Source: Sporosarcina obsidiansis
Lineage (GTDB): Bacteria; Bacillota; Bacilli; Bacillales_A; Planococcaceae
Length of the DNA: 64,000 nucleotides
Direction: 5' to 3'
Assembly (NCBI RefSeq): GCF_009651005.1
Contig: NZ_WHVW01000002.1
Location: 1-64,000 of the forward strand
Shown here: piece by piece, positions 8,393-17,791 of the stretch
How the letters are laid out: each line of letters opens with the position of its first letter
How positions within the stretch are numbered: the stretch's first letter is position 1
The notes under the pieces: model-generated
What the model saw: only the letters and a program-made list of their open reading frames with translations
What the model was told of the DNA's origin: nothing
The model's database searches: none
Position numbers and translations under genes: made by a program

Positions 8393-9058
8393 ATGAGATA
8401 CTATTTAAGTGGAATTTTTGTTGGTCTACTCATTCTATCTAATATTTTAGCTATAAAATTGGTCAGTTTCGGTAGCTGGATTGTATTGCCAGCTGCGGCA
8501 ATAGTCTATGTATGTACGTATCCAATTTTGGATGTGCTGACAGAAACATATGGTAAGGAAGCAGCACGACAGACTGTATTGACTGGTTTGATTGCACAGC
8601 TTATATCCATCTTTTTTATTTGGCTCGCGATTCATTTACCGGCAGCTCCCTTTTATGAAGATCAAGAAGCCTTTCAAACGATCTTTTCAGCAGGCTTCCG
8701 TGTGACTCTTGCCAGTTTAATCGCCTATATCGTCAGCCAGAATTTGGACGTGACGATTTTCCATAAACTTAAGGAGAAACATGGCGAGAAAAAGTTATGG
8801 ATTCGTAATAATGCCTCTACAATGGCAAGTCAATTAGTCGATACGGTAATCTTCATTGCAATTGCGTTTTATGGTACTATGCCATTGAGTGCTTTACTCG
8901 GTCTGATCCTAACACAATATGTTTTCAAATTTGTTGTCGCCATTCTCGATACACCACTAGTCTACTTATTAGTAGCTTTGTGTCGCCGAATCGAAGCGAG
9001 ACATTATAAAAACTCCCGACTTCAAGCTAATTCGGATACGGTGGCTTCTAATCAGTGA
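8393..9058 (+). CDS. Queuosine precursor transporter, YhhQ/VUT family
   Basis: A 221-residue membrane protein with about six hydrophobic segments, of the YhhQ (COG1738, vitamin uptake-like transporter) family, whose characterised members import preQ0 or preQ1. Family features seen: NILAIKLV at residues 17-24, the CTYPILDVLTETYG block at about 42-55, and RNNASTMASQLVDTVIF near 142-158. The ATG at 8393 is favoured over the GTG at 8390, because GGTGAG (overlapping the queF stop) lies 6 nt before it. It shares the preQ1-riboswitch mRNA with queF and ends at a strong terminator, so a salvage role in queuosine synthesis is well supported by context. Confidence 0.9.
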   Translation: MRYYLSGIFVGLLILSNILAIKLVSFGSWIVLPAAAIVYVCTYPILDVLTETYGKEAARQTVLTGLIAQLISIFFIWLAIHLPAAPFYEDQEAFQTIFSAGFRVTLASLIAYIVSQNLDVTIFHKLKEKHGEKKLWIRNNASTMASQLVDTVIFIAIAFYGTMPLSALLGLILTQYVFKFVVAILDTPLVYLLVALCRRIEARHYKNSRLQANSDTVASNQ

Positions 9059-9075
9059 ATTGTCTAATATAAAAA

Positions 9076-9109
9076 GAGTCTATTCAATCAAAACTGATTG
9101 AGTAGACTC
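9076..9109. terminator. Bidirectional terminator between queF operon and recQ
   Basis: A 15-bp stem (GAGTCTATTCAATCA / TGATTGAGTAGACTC, one G-U pair) with a 4-nt loop is flanked by AAAAA on the left and CTTTTA on the right. It serves the plus-strand que genes and the convergent recQ. Confidence 0.9.
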
Positions 9110-9112
9110 CTT

Positions 9113-10882
9113 TTATGCTTGCTGAGCTGCAAATTCCTGGATGACTTCCAAGAATACATCCCCATAACGTTCTAACTTTGTTTCCCCTACACCTTGCACC
9201 GTCAGCAGTTGTTCATCTGAAGCTGGCATTTTGGCTACCATATCACGCAACGTCTTGTCTGAAAAAATAACAAATGGTGGGACTCCTGCTTCTTGTGCCA
9301 ATTTCAAGCGCAGAGAACGTAATTCATTAAATAACGGATCGTCTTTGGCGACGACCGTCGTCACCATCTCGCCCTTACGCCAGACTTTCACTTTTCCAAG
9401 TAATACATCCTTCCCTTCCTCTGTAACAAAAATGATCGGAAACGGTCCACTTTCCACTTGCAAATAATTCTCGGATATTAAGAACTCGATGAAATCCGCT
9501 ACATCCTTCGCGCTACGTTCTTTCAGCAGACCATATGTCGTGAGCTGATCAAAATTAAATTCCATCAGTTTCTTGTTTTTCGAGCCTGTTAATACTTGGG
9601 CAACCATCGTTTTACCGAACCGCTGTCCCATCCGTATGACGCAAGATAGCACTTTTTGTGTGTCGACTGTAACATCAAATTGCTCCCGCGTGTCCGTACA
9701 GTTGCCGCATCGCTTACAGTCTGTAGCCTCTTCTTCACCAAAATATGTGATAATATGCTTCTGCAAACAGCCTTCAGTATGACAGTAATCTACCATCACT
9801 TGCATTTTCTTGATTTCATTCGATACACGAGATGGATCCGGGGACTGTTCAATGAGGAAGCGCTGGGTTTGCACGTCTTGTGAAGAAAACAGAAGATAAC
9901 AATCGCTATCTAACCCGTCTCGTCCCGCTCTACCGGCCTCTTGATAATAACTCTCCATGTTTTTCGGCATTTGGTAATGAATGACGTATCGGATATTGGA
10001 TTTATCGATGCCCATTCCGAAAGCGTTTGTCGCTACCATGACACGTGCTTCTTCCATAATAAATCGATCCTGTTGATGTTGTCTTTCCTGATCGGATAAG
10101 CCGGCATGATATTTCGCTGCAGAAATGCCACTTTTTTGCAGTGTCAAATATACCTGCTCAACAGCTTTTCGAGTCGCAGCGTAAATAATACCCGATTCGT
10201 TCTTGTTCTTTTGAGTGTAATCTTTGACGAATTGATCACGGTTTTGACCTTTCACTACAGAAAACACCAGGTTTGTCCGCTCGAATCCTGTTACCACACG
10301 ACTTGCAGGCGGTATATGCAATTGCTGGCAAATATCTTCTTGAACTTCCGGTGTGGCTGTCGCTGTCAGTGCAAGAATGATCGGCCGGCTATTTAAATAG
10401 TCTAAAATACGATGGATATTCCGGTAACTCGGACGGAAATCATGTCCCCATTGAGATATACAATGTGCTTCATCAATGGCGATTAGAGGAATTGTCATTT
10501 TTTGTAGTTGATTCAAGAAAGATTCGGAATCTAACCGCTCAGGTGCTACGTATAATAACTTATACCTGCCATCCAAAGCGTTATCCATCGTACCGAAATA
10601 TTCTTCGCTGGATAGTGTACTATTGATATAGGCAGCAGGGATGCCTAGTTGGTGCAATGCATCTACCTGATCTTTCATTAATGAAATGAGCGGAGAAATG
10701 ACGAGAACAGTTCCCTCCATTGCTAAAGCAGGCACTTGGTAACAAATAGACTTCCCTCCGCCCGTCGGCATGACACAGAGCGTATCATCTCCTTGCAGTA
10801 CTTGCTCGATAACTCGATGCTGTCCTTCACGAAACTGTGAATAGCCAAAATACTTATCTAGTATGTCCAATGGATTCTGAAT
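9113..10882 (-). CDS. recQ: ATP-dependent DNA helicase RecQ
   Basis: 3'-5' DNA helicase of superfamily 2 acting in recombinational repair and replication-fork processing. Counting from the TTG at 10870, Walker A is MPTGGGKS (34-41) and the DEAH box is at 133-136 within AIDEAHCISQWGHDFRPSYR. The RecQ-Ct zinc cysteines are near 370-395 (EGC...DCKRCGNC), a winged-helix follows, and a C-terminal HRDC domain covers about 505-580. Domain set and length fit RecQ rather than the shorter RecS. Start: the only usual start codon (TTG 10870) is 20 nt from the AAGGAGG site. An in-frame ATT at 10882 lies exactly 8 nt from it, so AUU initiation is proposed and the coordinates use it. Confidence 0.9.
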   Translation of the reverse strand: MQNPLDILDKYFGYSQFREGQHRVIEQVLQGDDTLCVMPTGGGKSICYQVPALAMEGTVLVISPLISLMKDQVDALHQLGIPAAYINSTLSSEEYFGTMDNALDGRYKLLYVAPERLDSESFLNQLQKMTIPLIAIDEAHCISQWGHDFRPSYRNIHRILDYLNSRPIILALTATATPEVQEDICQQLHIPPASRVVTGFERTNLVFSVVKGQNRDQFVKDYTQKNKNESGIIYAATRKAVEQVYLTLQKSGISAAKYHAGLSDQERQHQQDRFIMEEARVMVATNAFGMGIDKSNIRYVIHYQMPKNMESYYQEAGRAGRDGLDSDCYLLFSSQDVQTQRFLIEQSPDPSRVSNEIKKMQVMVDYCHTEGCLQKHIITYFGEEEATDCKRCGNCTDTREQFDVTVDTQKVLSCVIRMGQRFGKTMVAQVLTGSKNKKLMEFNFDQLTTYGLLKERSAKDVADFIEFLISENYLQVESGPFPIIFVTEEGKDVLLGKVKVWRKGEMVTTVVAKDDPLFNELRSLRLKLAQEAGVPPFVIFSDKTLRDMVAKMPASDEQLLTVQGVGETKLERYGDVFLEVIQEFAAQQA

Positions 10883-10921
10883 GGTTCCTACCTCCTTTTC
10901 CTACTATAATAATCGGATATT

Positions 10922-11338
10922 TCACCGGAATAATAAACGCTCTTCTTCTCGGCTATGTAATTCATTGATGACCAATAAACCGTAAAACTTCTGCATGATT
11001 TCAGGAGTAATCTGTTGATCCGTTTGGCGCAAATCTTCAATATCCTGTACAACCAATCGCATCAAATCATGATCACGGGTAAGTTGGATGATCTCCCGTT
11101 CAAGTTCCGGGTTCTCTGCAAGGATCTCTTTATAGAAACCTTCTTCTTCCGCATCTGCATGACTGATAACTCTGGTCTTCCAGTAGTCTAGTAAGTCATC
11201 ACAAGCTCGGTTCATCATTTCTTGCTCACCTTGCTCCAAAAAACCTACTAAATCTTCCATTTTCATTACGGCTCCTGAGAGACCGCCTTCATGAATCGCC
11301 TTATGTGAATGAAGCTGTCTCAATGCGGGTCCTGACAT
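10922..11338 (-). CDS. Hemerythrin domain-containing protein
   Basis: A four-helix-bundle HHE-type protein expected to bind a di-iron centre. Candidate ligands, numbered from the upstream GTG at 11347, are H15 and H19 (LHSHKAIHEGG), H63 and E67 (SHADAEEE), H93 (RDHD) and H131/E135 (ELHSREEE). Such proteins sense or scavenge oxygen, nitric oxide or iron; the exact role here is unknown. The ATG at 11338 is chosen because AGGGG lies 8 nt before it, giving 138 residues; the GTG at 11347 is too close to that site. It is upstream of recQ on the same strand with a 40-bp gap (from the AUU), so cotranscription with recQ is possible. Confidence 0.85.
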   Translation of the reverse strand: MSGPALRQLHSHKAIHEGGLSGAVMKMEDLVGFLEQGEQEMMNRACDDLLDYWKTRVISHADAEEEGFYKEILAENPELEREIIQLTRDHDLMRLVVQDIEDLRQTDQQITPEIMQKFYGLLVINELHSREEERLLFR

Positions 11339-11405
11339 TTCAACCACCCCTTCTTCGTTTCCTTAAGCATACCAGAATTGCAGATGTTGTGAAAGTTTCC
11401 CACAA

Positions 11406-11442
11406 TGAAAAACGTCCTGTAGGCGACTCCCCTACAAGACGT
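11406..11442 (-). terminator. Terminator behind pssA
   Basis: On the minus strand ACGTCTTGTAGG pairs with CCTACAGGACGT and is followed by TTTTTC, immediately beyond the pssA stop codon. Confidence 0.88.
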
Positions 11443-11445
11443 AAT

Positions 11446-11979
11446 TTAGACTTTTGCAATACGTATGCGACTCACCATCAACCAAGCTAGAACTCCCATG
11501 AAAATAACGAAATATGGCGCTTGAATATACGGTACAGCAAAATAACTTAAGGTCAGTAAAACACCTGCAGCTGTAATCGGCAAACCGAAAAACGTTCCAT
11601 CAAACTCTTCTACATTATAACGGGCTAAACGTACTGCACCTGCCAAAATGTAAAATATAACTGCTGTTACACCAATCCACAATGTTTGCGACAATGCAAC
11701 TTCATAGATGAGAATAGCCGGTGCTACTCCAAATGAAACTAAATCACTAAGTGAATCAAGTTCCTTTCCAAATAATGATTCAGCATGGTAATGCCTAGCC
11801 ACCATCCCATCAAATCGATCAAAAATTGCTGCAAAGAAAATGAACATTAAACTCATATGCCCATGACCTTTTAACACAAGTAAAATAGCGATAATCCCTA
11901 AACTCAAATTAAAAAGTGTTATGATGTTAGCCAATTGTAATTTTATTTTAGTATAATCAAAATACCTGAATGAAAACAT
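11446..11979 (-). CDS. pssA: CDP-diacylglycerol--serine O-phosphatidyltransferase
   Basis: Membrane enzyme making phosphatidylserine from CDP-diacylglycerol and L-serine, the first step to phosphatidylethanolamine. The CDP-alcohol phosphatidyltransferase motif is complete: D54, D57, G58, A61, R62, G71, D75, D79 (DRFDGMVAR followed by GKELDSLSD). The 177 residues contain about six hydrophobic segments, matching the Bacillus type. ATG 11979 has GAGGAGG at 7 nt. It is transcribed divergently from psd, the gene for the next step; in B. subtilis pssA, a dedA-like gene and psd are in one operon, so the arrangement here is a rearranged version. The shared 56-bp gap must hold both promoters. Confidence 0.95.
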   Translation of the reverse strand: MFSFRYFDYTKIKLQLANIITLFNLSLGIIAILLVLKGHGHMSLMFIFFAAIFDRFDGMVARHYHAESLFGKELDSLSDLVSFGVAPAILIYEVALSQTLWIGVTAVIFYILAGAVRLARYNVEEFDGTFFGLPITAAGVLLTLSYFAVPYIQAPYFVIFMGVLAWLMVSRIRIAKV

Positions 11980-12035
11980 CTCATTGCCTCCTCGTTGATT
12001 AACCTATTATAAACTTTCATGGAAAGGAAGAAAAG

Positions 12036-12815
12036 ATGAAAAAGCATATTTTCCAATCATTTGTCGAATTAACGGCTCATCCGTTTAGTTCTTCACTATT
12101 AAAACAATTTACTACTTCACCCATCAGCAAGCCACTGATCAAGCCGTTTGCTTCTTTCTATCATATTCAGCAACAAGAAGCGGAATTCCCAATAAACGAA
12201 TATGGTAGCTTAAATGATTATTTCACAAGGTCTTTAAAAGCTGATAGCCGCCCTATTGATAGCGACCCAAATGTTTTGGTTTCGCCAGTCGACGGAGTGC
12301 TAAGCTGTTCAGGCCCCATTGATGAGCAACAGCAATTTGTCGTAAAAGACAGAACATACAGCCTCACTGCCCTATTTGGTGATCAATACAAAGCGCAGCC
12401 TTATGAAAACGGCTATTATTATTTGCTTTACCTATCGCCACGTCATTATCACCATTTCCATTATCCGATCTCCGGGAAATTAATTAGTCGCTATGCATTA
12501 GGAACGACTTCTTATCCAGTAAACGATCTAGGGATTCGCTTAAAAAATGAATTATTCTCTACTAATTATCGGCTCATTTCGGAGATAGAAAGTACGTTTG
12601 GACGGATTGCTATTGTAAAAGTGGGCGCCTTGAACGTAAATAGCATTCGTATTGCAGATTCAACAACAGACTGTGTGAAGGGGCAAGATTTCGGTCACTT
12701 TGCATTCGGTTCGACGGTAATTTTATTCATTGAAAACAAAAGCACTTTTATTCCGATAAATACCCCTTTTACAGAAGTGCAGGTCGGTGATAGAATTGGA
12801 GCGTGGCAATCATAA
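12036..12815 (+). CDS. psd: Phosphatidylserine decarboxylase
   Basis: Converts phosphatidylserine to phosphatidylethanolamine at the membrane, using a pyruvoyl group made by self-cleavage. The cleavage motif is G225-S226-T227 in HFAFGSTVILF, so the usual LGST is FGST here; S226 would become the pyruvoyl of the alpha chain. The other triad members are D86 (SPVDG) and a histidine of PRHYHHFH (137-142). The 259-residue length is that of the short Bacillus form. ATG 12036 is preceded by GGAAAGGAAG. It is followed 17 bp later by a dedA-family gene on the same strand and faces away from pssA. Confidence 0.95.
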   Translation: MKKHIFQSFVELTAHPFSSSLLKQFTTSPISKPLIKPFASFYHIQQQEAEFPINEYGSLNDYFTRSLKADSRPIDSDPNVLVSPVDGVLSCSGPIDEQQQFVVKDRTYSLTALFGDQYKAQPYENGYYYLLYLSPRHYHHFHYPISGKLISRYALGTTSYPVNDLGIRLKNELFSTNYRLISEIESTFGRIAIVKVGALNVNSIRIADSTTDCVKGQDFGHFAFGSTVILFIENKSTFIPINTPFTEVQVGDRIGAWQS

Positions 12816-12832
12816 GTAGATGAGGTTTTAAA

Positions 12833-13321
12833 ATGGAGCATGTTCAGGAATATATTGTTCAGTATGGTTATCTCTCCGTTTTCTTCTTTTTGGCACTAGG
12901 TATCCTTGGGTTACCGATGCCAGATGAATTAATCGTGACATTTGCAGGCTATTTGGCATCTGCTGGTACTTTTCGTTTTGTCTTTACGATATTTTTTACG
13001 ATTTCCGGCGTGATGGTCGGGACATTGTTCACATATACGCTCGGAAGAAAAATTGGCAAACCGCTCATTCATCGGTTCGGCCGCTATCTATTCCTCTCCC
13101 CCCATCGTATGCAAAAGATAGAGCGTTGGTTTATGGCCTACGGTTCCTGGACGGTGACAATCGGTTATTTCTTGCCAGGCATGCGGCATTTTGTTTGTTA
13201 CGTTTCAGGGATGAGCGGAATGAGTATACAGCGATATATCTTATTTGCCATTCCGGGTGCGATCGTGTCCACGACTATTTGCGTCCTCCTTGGTTATTTT
13301 ATTCGTTTACCGTTTTTCTAA
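12833..13321 (+). CDS. DedA family membrane protein (YbfM-like)
   Basis: A 162-residue member of the DedA/SNARE-associated family. Visible features are LGILGLPMPDELIVTFAGYLASAG at about residues 22-45, the acidic residues expected for proton-coupled DedA proteins (D31, E32), and the arginine-bearing block GYFLPGMRHFVCYVSGMSGMS at about 110-130. DedA proteins are linked to membrane lipid handling, and one branch (UptA) recycles undecaprenyl phosphate. In B. subtilis the homologous ybfM sits between pssA and psd; here it follows psd by 17 bp, supporting a role tied to phospholipid metabolism. The Shine-Dalgarno GAGG is 7 nt before ATG 12833. Exact substrate is not known. Confidence 0.87.
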   Translation: MEHVQEYIVQYGYLSVFFFLALGILGLPMPDELIVTFAGYLASAGTFRFVFTIFFTISGVMVGTLFTYTLGRKIGKPLIHRFGRYLFLSPHRMQKIERWFMAYGSWTVTIGYFLPGMRHFVCYVSGMSGMSIQRYILFAIPGAIVSTTICVLLGYFIRLPFF

Positions 13322-13347
13322 GCCAACGTGTAATTTAAATGTGTTGT

Positions 13348-13377
13348 CCCCTTTCCTCATACAGAGAGAAAAGGGGG
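13348..13377 (+). terminator. Terminator behind psd-dedA
   Basis: CCCCTTTCCTC can pair with GAGAGAAAAGGGG (imperfect), followed by GTTCTTCT. It lies 27 bp beyond the dedA stop codon. Confidence 0.6.
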
Positions 13378-13460
13378 TTCTTCTATACATCATGTCGTGT
13401 ATTGGAAGCTTAAATCTCAGACATACTTATCACGTATTCACTCTAAAATTGACAGCATCG

Positions 13461-15629
13461 TTACCAATCCATTTCCTTACCTAACATATGGACCGCCTCT
13501 TCTACTATGAGAGGCTTACTGATAAAATAACCTTGTATTCGCTGAGCACCGAATGTTTGTAATAGACGCATTTGCTCTAGTGTTTCCACGCCTTCTAGTA
13601 CAGTAGTTTGATCCAAGGCTTTTGCGATATCAATTATTCCTTTTAAGATAGCTTCTGCACCTGGTTCCCGCCGTTCGACATCTTGAATGAATGCGCGATC
13701 TACCTTCAAATACTGAAATGGCAGTGTGGTCAAAGATGATAATGAAGAATAACCAGTACCGAAGTCATCGATAGCCGTCTGTATTCCTAACTCATTCAGC
13801 GTTCGTAAGATGTAAATGACTGAATCAACCTTTTCCACTATGACAGACTCCGTCACTTCAAAAATAAGTAACGATGGATCAACACCTGTCTCTTCCAGCA
13901 TGCTGTATACATCATGCAAAAAGCAGTCATGATGCAATTGCATAACAGACACATTCACACTTATGGTGAAGTCCTCATAACCAGCTTGACTCCATTCATT
14001 CGCCTGACGCGCTACAGAATTCATAATCCAGCGTCCCGTATCCACGATGGCTTCATCTTCCTCCAAATGCGATATGAACTGACCTGGACCAACCTCGCCT
14101 AATTCAGGCAATTTCCAACGGATTAAAGCTTCAAACCCAACGATCCGGTTATCTTCTATACTATAAATTGGCTGATATACCATGTAGAACTCTTGTCTCT
14201 CAAGCGCTGTACTTAGACAGCGAACTAATTGACGATTTTCTTTATTCAAATTAGCTATTTCTTCATTATAGAGAGTGAATTGATTGCCGCCTGCTTTGCT
14301 AGACTCCTGGCTTGCTAATACTCCGTTCTCTAAGAACTCTTCATCTGCATCCTGATCAATTAGTACGCCACCAATACTTGCAGAGACATTCACTTTTAAT
14401 TCGTCTTCAATCGTCATATCGTAATGAAGTAGTTGAACAAGTTCTTCCCCAAGTGCAGAGGCGCCTTCCACTGTATCGTATTCTTTAGCAAATAAAAATA
14501 ATGCATAGTCAAGACGATATGACCGACCGCGGGGTTCGTAATCCACAAGTAAGGAGCTAGTTTTCAAGAGGAGCTGATCTGCTGTTTGATAGCCAAACCG
14601 TTCCATTAGTTCAGAAAAACGATCTAGCCGTATAATGTAGACCGCCAGATGGGAGGTACCCCATTCAAAATCTTTTCTCTCAATATCCTGTGTTACTTGC
14701 AGACGATTCGGAAGACCGGTCAGCAAATCTTTTTTTAGACGATCATCTGCTTGTCTCTCTAAATACGAAATATAATAGTAGATCAAGCCTCCGACGACAA
14801 TTGTCAATAATACGAGTAAGAGCATTTTCAATAAAGAGTTTTCCATCTCCTCAAGTTCTGGGTTCTTCATTGAATCTACTACCACGGTCCAACCCGTAAC
14901 TGTCTGGCCATACTTCAACATATGACCTGACTGATCTAAATAAATTGTTCCGTATCTTTCCTTTTGTACCAAATCAATGTTATTCACATGTGCAAATCCA
15001 TTTTCTCTCTCTATTCGTTCTGATGGATAAGAATGAATAACCTCCCCATTTTTTAAAAAATAGACGGCTCCAGAGAGACGAAAACTATTTGTAATTTCTT
15101 TTATGATATCTTCAATATTAATAAGCCCAGATAACACGCCTATAATTCGTTCATTTTCATCTCTTACAGGCACTACGATGGAAGTGACTTTCACATCAGG
15201 GTCCTGTGCCAAAGGAAATACATCACTTATGAGAGTTTCACCTTGAAGTGCTTGCAAGAATGACTCCCTCTTTTTCACTTCCAGTCTAGAACCATCGTCT
15301 GCGATAATCTTCCCGTCAGGCTTTATAAAACCAAGTGCTGAAAAGTAATTCTTAATATCATGTTGCCTTTTGAGGTATTGGGCGACCTCTTTTTCATCAT
15401 CTACTATATATGGGATGTAATCAGCCATCAGTTGTACATCACCTATTCGTCTCGAAGTAAATAGATCTACTTCTGAGATAAAGTTGTTTAGTAATTCTTG
15501 CGTTTGACGTTCCACTGTAGATTTCAGAAAATCTTTTGTCGATCGGTAATCCAATATAATCAACGTTGAAAAAACTAGTAATGTCAGTAGCAGCATAATT
15601 TTAATCCAGCTATTTTTAGTGAATTTCAT
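13461..15629 (-). CDS. Membrane-bound cyclic-di-GMP phosphodiesterase with dCache sensor, degenerate GGDEF and EAL domains
   Basis: A predicted c-di-GMP hydrolase that reads an extracellular signal. From the ATG at 15629 (722 residues) the order is: TM1 (about 8-26), extracytoplasmic dCache-like sensor (30-255), TM2 (268-290), GGDEF-like domain (300-455) and EAL domain (470-715). The GGDEF signature is replaced by RLDYA at about 372-376, so cyclase activity is not expected. The EAL domain looks intact: EAL (500-502), EVTES (591-595), DDFGTGYSSL (621-630), KVDR and EGVE. The start is ATG 15629 because GGAG lies 9 nt before it; the TTG at 15644 lacks a site. A chemoreceptor gene lies upstream on the same strand. 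Confidence 0.9.
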   Translation of the reverse strand: MKFTKNSWIKIMLLLTLLVFSTLIILDYRSTKDFLKSTVERQTQELLNNFISEVDLFTSRRIGDVQLMADYIPYIVDDEKEVAQYLKRQHDIKNYFSALGFIKPDGKIIADDGSRLEVKKRESFLQALQGETLISDVFPLAQDPDVKVTSIVVPVRDENERIIGVLSGLINIEDIIKEITNSFRLSGAVYFLKNGEVIHSYPSERIERENGFAHVNNIDLVQKERYGTIYLDQSGHMLKYGQTVTGWTVVVDSMKNPELEEMENSLLKMLLLVLLTIVVGGLIYYYISYLERQADDRLKKDLLTGLPNRLQVTQDIERKDFEWGTSHLAVYIIRLDRFSELMERFGYQTADQLLLKTSSLLVDYEPRGRSYRLDYALFLFAKEYDTVEGASALGEELVQLLHYDMTIEDELKVNVSASIGGVLIDQDADEEFLENGVLASQESSKAGGNQFTLYNEEIANLNKENRQLVRCLSTALERQEFYMVYQPIYSIEDNRIVGFEALIRWKLPELGEVGPGQFISHLEEDEAIVDTGRWIMNSVARQANEWSQAGYEDFTISVNVSVMQLHHDCFLHDVYSMLEETGVDPSLLIFEVTESVIVEKVDSVIYILRTLNELGIQTAIDDFGTGYSSLSSLTTLPFQYLKVDRAFIQDVERREPGAEAILKGIIDIAKALDQTTVLEGVETLEQMRLLQTFGAQRIQGYFISKPLIVEEAVHMLGKEMDW

Positions 15630-15761
15630 CTTCTTATTCTCCAATCAACTTATCCATTGACCATACAGCCTCATATCACAGTAATCTATTAATCTACTTT
15701 TGTCACGTAGATTTTGTAACATTTTCCAAGTAATCGGAACTAATTATTGTTTTTCAACATG

Positions 15762-15798
15762 AAAAAGAATCGGCAAACTGTTTTAGCAGTCTGCCGAT
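15762..15798 (-). terminator. Terminator behind chemoreceptor gene
   Basis: On the minus strand ATCGGCAGACTG pairs with CAGTTTGCCGAT (one G-U pair) around a 6-nt loop and is followed by TCTTTTTC, directly after the stop codon. Confidence 0.88.
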
Positions 15799-15802
15799 CC
15801 TA

Positions 15803-17791
15803 TTAAATAGTGAATCTATCGATGGAAGTACGTAAATCTTTTGCCAATGAAAGCAGCCGGTCCGTATATTGATCCATTTCTTCTACCGTTTCTAACTGTC
15901 GATTGGTTGCGTTTTTCACTTCTCCGATATATTCTGACGCATCCCTAGCTGTAGCCGCCATTTCTTCCATAGAAGCACTTACCTCTTCTGAACTGGCAGA
16001 CATTTCTTCGGATACCGCGCTCATTTCTTCGATATCGTTACTGATTTCTTCAATAGAACGTACAATTTCTTCAAATTGTGCTCCTAATTGATTGATAACG
16101 GCGAGTCCTTTAATGACATTTTCATCACCCTGTTTAGCAGCTTTAACAGCTTCATTCGTATGTGATTGAACACTGTCAATCAATCGGTTGATCTGTGCGG
16201 CTGATTCTGCGGTTTGCTCAGAAAGTTTTCGAACCTCACTAGCAACAACCGCAAACCCCTTCCCCGCATCTCCTGCACGCGCTGCTTCAATAGATGCATT
16301 CAAAGCAAGTAAATTGGTTTGTTCTGAAATATCTGTAATCATTTTAGAGATTTGACCGATTTCTAATGCTTCATCTGCCAATTTTTGAATGACTGTTGTC
16401 GATTGTATCGTACTCGCTTGAATATTATTCATTTGCTTGACCGACGTTTGAACCGCTACATGCCCTTCACTGACTCTTTCTGTTATATAATCCGAGTTGC
16501 CAGCGATGTTACCAGCAATTTCTGCGACGTTTTGAATACCTGTCGACATTTCTTCCATAGCCTTCGCACTATCTTCAGACATATTCATCTGCATCTGAGA
16601 GCCATAGTCCACTTGTTCAATAGCTGATGAAATTTCATTAGACATTTTCGTCACTTCCTCAGACTGGCGATCGAGAATTTGTGAAGAGTCCGCTAGATTT
16701 TCCGCCCCGCTGCGCACATTCTCAATCATATCTTTCATATTATCTGTCATCCGCACCAGTGTATGGGATAGTGAGCCAATTTCATCGTTTCGTCGTAAGT
16801 AACGTTCAGGAATTTCATAAGAAAAACTTCCTTCTGCAATTTGCTCACCAATGCTTTTTACCACTTGAATTGGTTTACTAATCGATCTGGCCATGAAATA
16901 GGCGACCAATACTCCCAACAGAATAATCACGACAACCACAATGAAAAAGTCTTTTTTCAATTGAGTCATACCGCTTAACATATCTTCCATTGGAGAGGCT
17001 ACAACCACTTTCCATCCATTTTCCATTGTATCAAATCCAACGTAGCGATCTTTTCCTTTATAGTAGTAATTGATCAAGCCACTCTTAAGAGTAAGTATTT
17101 CTTTTAATTCGCTACCTTTGTCGGACTTTTGTTTTGATTCTTGAACTAAACTTAAGAAATCGATTTCTTCCTTTACTAATGTTCTATCCGGGTGACCGAT
17201 GAATTTACCATTTTCATCCAGAATATATGCATAACCATTTTTTCCAAATGTAATTTCATCTACAAGAGAACTTAAATAATATCCATCAATACGAGCTAAT
17301 AAAAGTGCTGGCTCACTAGTTTCTGTTTCAATAGGCGTGGCCATCATGAAAACCGGTTCTCCAGTAACTCGGCTGATGATCGAACTTGATAAAGTTGTTT
17401 GCCCATTAAATGCATCTATTATATACTGACGGTCACTTAAATCTGCTGTGGTTCCATCAAGATAATGGGAAGTCCCATCAGCTGTTATGATTGCAAAGGT
17501 TAGATAATCCGAATGACTTTCCAATTGCTCAGTCAAATAGTCTTTTTGCGTTTTTAAATTCATACTTCTCACTTCTAGGCTTTTTGCGAGCGCTTCCAAT
17601 TCTACATATTTTTGTTTAAAACGTTCATCAATATAGTTTGAGGTGTCTTTAGACTTTTCCGTCAAGGTAATTTCCGATTGATACAGTAAAGCTTTGGAGC
17701 TGTTCAGAGCAGTGAAAAAGCCAAGCAACACACTTCCTCCCACTACTAGTAACACAATTGACAATATTAACTTTGAACCGATCGTTCTCAT
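15803..17791 (-). CDS. Methyl-accepting chemotaxis protein with dCache sensor
   Basis: A transmembrane chemoreceptor that would signal to CheA/CheW. In the 662 residues: TM1 at about 9-27, a dCache_1 sensor at 35-270 (two PAS-like lobes; membrane-proximal lobe around [19 protein letters not shown]), TM2 at 282-301, HAMP at 302-354, then a long coiled-coil signalling domain. The conserved hairpin tip is at about 488-530 ([19 protein letters not shown] then [18 protein letters not shown]). Ligands of dCache receptors are often amino acids, but none can be named. AGGGG lies upstream of ATG 17791. It is followed by a gene for a c-di-GMP phosphodiesterase with a similar sensor, separated by a strong terminator. 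The 584 bp upstream are unusually structured. Confidence 0.93.
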   Translation of the reverse strand: MRTIGSKLILSIVLLVVGGSVLLGFFTALNSSKALLYQSEITLTEKSKDTSNYIDERFKQKYVELEALAKSLEVRSMNLKTQKDYLTEQLESHSDYLTFAIITADGTSHYLDGTTADLSDRQYIIDAFNGQTTLSSSIISRVTGEPVFMMATPIETETSEPALLLARIDGYYLSSLVDEITFGKNGYAYILDENGKFIGHPDRTLVKEEIDFLSLVQESKQKSDKGSELKEILTLKSGLINYYYKGKDRYVGFDTMENGWKVVVASPMEDMLSGMTQLKKDFFIVVVVIILLGVLVAYFMARSISKPIQVVKSIGEQIAEGSFSYEIPERYLRRNDEIGSLSHTLVRMTDNMKDMIENVRSGAENLADSSQILDRQSEEVTKMSNEISSAIEQVDYGSQMQMNMSEDSAKAMEEMSTGIQNVAEIAGNIAGNSDYITERVSEGHVAVQTSVKQMNNIQASTIQSTTVIQKLADEALEIGQISKMITDISEQTNLLALNASIEAARAGDAGKGFAVVASEVRKLSEQTAESAAQINRLIDSVQSHTNEAVKAAKQGDENVIKGLAVINQLGAQFEEIVRSIEEISNDIEEMSAVSEEMSASSEEVSASMEEMAATARDASEYIGEVKNATNRQLETVEEMDQYTDRLLSLAKDLRTSIDRFTI

